Shown here in pieces: positions 60,559-64,000 of a stretch of 64,000 bases of DNA. This DNA comes from Mycolicibacterium fluoranthenivorans (GTDB lineage: Bacteria > Actinomycetota > Actinomycetes > Mycobacteriales > Mycobacteriaceae). Below the pieces are notes generated by a model that saw only the letters and a list, made by a program, of their open reading frames with translations, did not search any database and was not told the DNA's origin. The translations under genes were made by a program, and so were the position numbers. The first letter of the stretch is position 1, and each line of letters starts with the position of its first letter. Location of the stretch: contig NZ_JAANOW010000002.1 in assembly GCF_011758805.1 (NCBI RefSeq), positions 806,001-870,000 of the forward strand, read 5' to 3'.

Positions 60559-61785
60559 CTAGTTCAGCAACCCGGGCAGGTTGCTGCCGAGCGTCCACGC
60601 GCCGGCGGCGACCATCCCGGTCAGCGTGACCAGCACCAGCAGCCAGATCAGTGCGGCGCGCCTGGCCCGCTGGCGCGCCCACTCGAAATCGTCGATCGCG
60701 ATCCCGGCGAATTGCGTTGGCACCGGCGCGTATTCGGGCTCGGTTTCCGGTTCAGCCAGCGCACTGCTCAGCTCGTCGGCGAAATCGGCGCCGTACTCAC
60801 GCGTCGGGTTCGGCACGTGCGCGGTGCGCGCCCGGCCGTCGACATGGTGGGTGGTCTGGGCGCCGAACATCGTGGCGGCCCGGTGCTGTGCCGACTGCTG
60901 CGGAGCCGGCACCCGGAACGGGGGCAGCCTCAGCTCGTCGATCACCTCGGCCAGCGCGTCGGCCATGTCGCCGGCGTCGGCGTAGCGCGCGGCAGGGTCG
61001 CGGTCGGTCGCCCGCCCGACCAGTTCGTCGAACTGTCTGGGCACCCCGGCGATGGCGGCGCTCGGCGGCGGCACATCGCGGTCCATCCGCTGATAGGCCA
61101 CCGTCAGTGCGGTGTCACCGGTGAACGGGGTGACACCGGTGAGCAATTCGTAGGCCAGCACCCCGACGGCGTACACATCGCTGCGCGGCGTGGACTCCCC
61201 GGTGCCGACCTGTTCGGGGGACAGGTAGGCGGCGGTGCCGAGAATCACACTCGTCGAGGTGATCCCGGCTTCGGCGACGGCACGGACCAATCCGAAATCG
61301 GCGATCTTGACCTCGCCGGCGTCGGAGATGAGGACGTTCTCCGGTTTGATGTCGCGGTGTACCAACCCGGCGGCGTGGGCCACCGCCAGACCGCGGCACA
61401 ACGGGGTCAGCACGGCGGCCACCGCGTGGGGTGGCATCGGCCCGCGTTCACTGAGCAGCTCGCGCAGCGTGCCCCCCTCGACCAGCTCCATCACGAGAAA
61501 AGGGGCCTGCCGGCTGGCCCCGCCGCCGCCTTGGTCGTAGACGGCGACCAGGGCGGGATCCTTGAGCCGCGCCACGGCTTTGGCCTCGCGCTGGAATCGG
61601 GTCAGGAACTGATGGTCGCCGGAATACCGGGAATCCATCACCTTCAGCGCGACCGGCCGGTCCAGCCGGACGTCCAGCCCGCGGTACACCGTGGACATCC
61701 CGCCGGACGCGATCGGCCCGTCCACGCGGTAGCGCCCGTCCAGCAAGGTGCCCACGAGCGGGTCGGCGCGCTGGTAGGTGTCCAT
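60559..61785 (-). CDS. pknL: Serine/threonine protein kinase PknL
   Basis: Membrane-anchored Hanks-type kinase. The 408 residues have a kinase domain (about 18-275): glycine loop IASGGMSTVYRG, Lys48 in VALKVM, HRDIKPEN with catalytic Asp145, DFG at 163-165, activation loop with Thr176 and Thr178, then a cytoplasmic linker and one transmembrane helix at about 380-402 with only six residues outside. As in M. tuberculosis PknL there is no extracellular sensor domain. ATG 61785 lies 7 nt after TACCAT (61798-61793); an ATG at 61794 falls inside that hexamer. Confidence 0.95.
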   Translation of the reverse strand: MDTYQRADPLVGTLLDGRYRVDGPIASGGMSTVYRGLDVRLDRPVALKVMDSRYSGDHQFLTRFQREAKAVARLKDPALVAVYDQGGGGASRQAPFLVMELVEGGTLRELLSERGPMPPHAVAAVLTPLCRGLAVAHAAGLVHRDIKPENVLISDAGEVKIADFGLVRAVAEAGITSTSVILGTAAYLSPEQVGTGESTPRSDVYAVGVLAYELLTGVTPFTGDTALTVAYQRMDRDVPPPSAAIAGVPRQFDELVGRATDRDPAARYADAGDMADALAEVIDELRLPPFRVPAPQQSAQHRAATMFGAQTTHHVDGRARTAHVPNPTREYGADFADELSSALAEPETEPEYAPVPTQFAGIAIDDFEWARQRARRAALIWLLVLVTLTGMVAAGAWTLGSNLPGLLN

Positions 61786-61792
61786 CGAACAC

Positions 61793-61823
61793 ATGGTACG
61801 AGAGTCGGTCTGACCCCTAGACT
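61793..61823. promoter_or_regulatory. Face-to-face divergent promoters of pknL and the Rv2175c homologue
   Basis: Minus strand TACCAT (61798-61793) is followed by 7 nt and pknL ATG 61785; plus strand TAGACT (61818-61823) is followed by 7 nt and GTG 61831. Only 19 bp separate the two -10 hexamers, so the -35 contact region of each promoter lies on or next to the other's -10. Both messages would be leaderless. Confidence 0.65.
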
Positions 61824-61830
61824 CTGTGCG

Positions 61831-62235
61831 GTGAGCAGTATTCCGGCGGCCGACGACGTTCTGGACCCCGACGAATCCGTCTATGACCTGGCCGCGGTGT
61901 CGGCCCTCCTGGGTATCTCGGTGACCAAGGTGCACCAGCAGTTGCGCGACGGCCATCTGGTCGGCGTGCGGCGCAAGGGTGCGGTGGTGGTGCCCAAGAT
62001 CTTCTTCGATGACACCGGTCACGTCGTGAAGACGCTGCAGGGGTTACTCGTGGTGTTGCAGGACGGCGGCTACCACGAGACGGAGATCGTGCGGTGGCTG
62101 TTCACCCCGGACCCGTCCTTGACCATCAGCCGGGACGGCAGCACCGAACGGCAGCCCAACGCGCGACCGGTGGATGCCCTGCACTCGCATCAGGCCCGCG
62201 AGGTCATCCGGCGGGCTCAGGCGATGGCGTACTGA
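61831..62235 (+). CDS. DNA-binding protein, Rv2175c homologue (PknL substrate family)
   Basis: A 134-residue winged-helix DNA-binding protein: YDLAAVSALLGISVTKVHQQ followed by LRDGHLVGVRR (helix-turn-helix and wing), then VQLL-like VVVLQDGGYHETEIVRWLFTP and the strongly conserved terminus ARPVDALHSHQAREVIRRAQ. In M. tuberculosis PknL phosphorylates this protein on Thr9. Here the only start in frame, GTG 61831 (7 nt after TAGACT), gives MSSIPAADD, without any threonine in the first 30 residues. It is divergent from pknL and overlaps mptA by 32 bp at its 3' end. Confidence 0.9.
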   Translation: MSSIPAADDVLDPDESVYDLAAVSALLGISVTKVHQQLRDGHLVGVRRKGAVVVPKIFFDDTGHVVKTLQGLLVVLQDGGYHETEIVRWLFTPDPSLTISRDGSTERQPNARPVDALHSHQAREVIRRAQAMAY

Positions 62236-63778
62236 TCTCGGGTTCTCGGTCCTCCGGCGTGGTGGCCAGGAGTCGCCATGCGCCGACCGCGCACGCGGTG
62301 GCCAACGCGACGTGGATCCACGAGTACATGCCGTGGGACCCATCGGGTTTGAAGATCACCATGATCCACGTCGAGAAGCCGGCGATCAGCGCGATCGCCG
62401 CCCGGGACTGTGCGAGCGCCGACACCACGGCCAGCGGCCAGGTGTAGTACCAGGGCAGCGCGGCCGGCACGAACAGCACGACGACCAGCATCGCCAGCCC
62501 GATACCGGTCAACGCCTCGCGGTCGTCATGGCGGAATCGCCACCACAGCAGGGGCAGCGCGATCGCGATGACGGCGACGCCGGCGATTCGCGTGACGTCC
62601 AGCACGGCGTAGAAGTTGATCGGGACGAACAGCCCGCCAACGGTGTTGATGATGTTGGCGGTGGCCGTCGGAATGGTCAGCCAGTTGATGATCTTCACCG
62701 ACCCGGCCAGCGCGGTGAGCCAGCCCAGGCCGACACCGGCGAGCCAGGACAGCACGGCGAACACGGCCACGAAGATCGCCCCCGAGGCCGCCGTCGCCAC
62801 CGTGAACGCCTTGACCGGGCCGTACCCGCGCCGACTGCGCAGCTGCCGGGTCCACACCCAGACCATGAAGGGCAACGCGATTCCCGCGGTGGCTTTCACC
62901 GCCACGGCGATGGCGATCAGGCTCACCCCCCACACCGGGCGGCCGCCGAAGGTCAGGGCGATGGCGGCCATCATCAGGCCCACCATCAGCATCTCGTTGT
63001 GCACACCACCCATCAGATGAATGATCACCAGCGGGTTGAGCACGCAGATCCACAGCGCGACCGCGCCGTTGGCGCCGACGTGGCGGGCCACCCGCGGGGC
63101 GGCCCAGATCAGCAGGGCGAGTCCGGGAAGCATGCACAGCCGCAGCAACATCGTGCCCTCGACGACGTGATTGCCGACGACCATCGTGACGAATTTCGCC
63201 ACCAGGATGAAAGCCGGCCCGTAGGGCGCGGTGGTGGTGGTCCAGATGGGGGAGACGTTGTCCAGCAAGGAGTTCGGATTGTCGATGGGGCCGACCAGAT
63301 ACGGGTCCAATCCGTCGCGCAGCAACGCGCCCTGAGCCAGATACGAATAGGTGTCGCGGCTGAACACCGGAACGCTCAACAGCAGGGGAAGCAACCAGAA
63401 CCCGGTGGTCGCCAGCATCGTGTATTCCGAAACGCCCCCCGATTGCTGTGCTCCGGCCCGCCGCTCGACCACCCGCCGGCCCAGACCCAGCCACGCGATG
63501 AGCATCAGCGCCACACCGCCCCACAGCAGCACCGACGACAGCACCAGGCCGTGCCCGAACCGTAGCCAGGACAGATGCAGGGACTCCAGCAGGGGATCGT
63601 GCAGCCGGGTGCTGCCCGCACCCAGGCCACCCGCGGTGATCAAGACCGCACCCAGGAAGCCCAACCGCGCCGGACCGGCCTCGGGCGAGGCCGCGAACAA
63701 CAGCAGGCGGGCCAGGTGTCGGCGCAGTGCGCCCGCGAGCCCGTCCGGTGCGTGGCCGATCGTCGTCGGGGTGGTCAT
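62204..63778 (-). CDS. mptA: Alpha-1,6-mannosyltransferase MptA
   Basis: Membrane GT-C enzyme that elongates the alpha-1,6 mannan backbone of lipomannan using polyprenyl-phosphomannose. The 524 residues have about 12-13 transmembrane helices, an early loop with the GT-C acidic motif FSRDTYSYLAQGALL, YLVGPIDNPNSLLDNVSP and LMGGVHNEMLMVG, as in the MptA/MptB family. Start ATG 63778 (MTTPTT) just after the idsA2 stop. The 3' end overlaps the opposing Rv2175c-type gene by 32 bp. Confidence 0.92.
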   Translation of the reverse strand: MTTPTTIGHAPDGLAGALRRHLARLLLFAASPEAGPARLGFLGAVLITAGGLGAGSTRLHDPLLESLHLSWLRFGHGLVLSSVLLWGGVALMLIAWLGLGRRVVERRAGAQQSGGVSEYTMLATTGFWLLPLLLSVPVFSRDTYSYLAQGALLRDGLDPYLVGPIDNPNSLLDNVSPIWTTTTAPYGPAFILVAKFVTMVVGNHVVEGTMLLRLCMLPGLALLIWAAPRVARHVGANGAVALWICVLNPLVIIHLMGGVHNEMLMVGLMMAAIALTFGGRPVWGVSLIAIAVAVKATAGIALPFMVWVWTRQLRSRRGYGPVKAFTVATAASGAIFVAVFAVLSWLAGVGLGWLTALAGSVKIINWLTIPTATANIINTVGGLFVPINFYAVLDVTRIAGVAVIAIALPLLWWRFRHDDREALTGIGLAMLVVVLFVPAALPWYYTWPLAVVSALAQSRAAIALIAGFSTWIMVIFKPDGSHGMYSWIHVALATACAVGAWRLLATTPEDREPEISTPSPEPAG

Positions 63779-63782
63779 GCTC

Positions 63783-64000
<218 letters not shown>

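Overview
The window is a high-GC, gene-dense actinobacterial chromosome segment. Gene content and order place it in a mycobacterium, most likely a rapid grower (Mycolicibacterium type). The order follows, with accessory insertions, the M. tuberculosis Rv2221c-to-Rv2173 backbone: glnE, glnA1, lipA/lipB, dlaT, pepB, gcvT, ilvE, cobS/cobT, adoK, asnB, ctaC-ctaF-mmpS3, ctaE-qcrCAB, trpD, NlpC/P60, pimB', fadD15, plsC, aroG, pknL, mptA, idsA2. That correspondence is from memory of the H37Rv map. Everything else was read from the sequence. No gene-free stretch exceeds 300 bases, and no tRNA, rRNA, CRISPR array or insertion sequence was seen.

Layout. 1-9.2 kb: the end of glnE, then an accessory block that separates it from glnA (a giant secreted M4 metalloprotease, a hotdog thioesterase, two tandem DoxX proteins and an unknown membrane protein). 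9.2-13 kb: glnA with a four-half-site GlnR-like operator, an RDD membrane protein and an amidohydrolase. 13-18.1 kb: the lipoate/2-oxoacid dehydrogenase operon dlaT-epimerase-lipB-lipA-DUF4191. 18.2-30.7 kb: leucyl aminopeptidase, adenylate cyclase, gcvT, ilvE, a 36-bp triple repeat, alcohol dehydrogenase, SelO, cobalamin genes cobU-cobT-cobS, glycerate kinase and an A-type Fe-S carrier. 30.7-45.7 kb: adenosine kinase, asparagine synthetase and the respiratory supercomplex genes ctaC-ctaF and ctaE-qcrC-qcrA-qcrB, split by a small accessory cassette (DUF5313, cysteine-free ArsR, SulP transporter), then trpD. 45.7-64 kb: exonuclease/GIY-YIG protein, peptidoglycan hydrolase, a block of lipid and mannolipid genes (pimB', fadD15, plsC, a GT87 mannosyltransferase, mptA, idsA2), aroG, and the kinase/DNA-binding pair pknL and Rv2175c homologue.

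How genes work together. GlnE adenylylates GlnA at a conserved tyrosine (Tyr406 here). LipB and LipA make the lipoyl groups carried by DlaT. CtaC/CtaF/CtaE and QcrCAB form the cytochrome bcc-aa3 supercomplex. PimB', the GT87 enzyme and MptA act in series on PIM, lipomannan and LAM.

Two window-wide patterns stand out. At least fourteen genes begin 6-8 bases after a TANNNT -10 hexamer and so are probably transcribed as leaderless mRNAs. Eleven of fourteen tail-to-tail gene pairs overlap or lie within 11 bp, leaving no room for intrinsic terminators. The best candidates for new biology are the protease architecture, the ArsR-SulP cassette, the overlapping pknL promoters with loss of the reported Rv2175c phospho-threonine, and two uncharacterised small cysteine-motif proteins.
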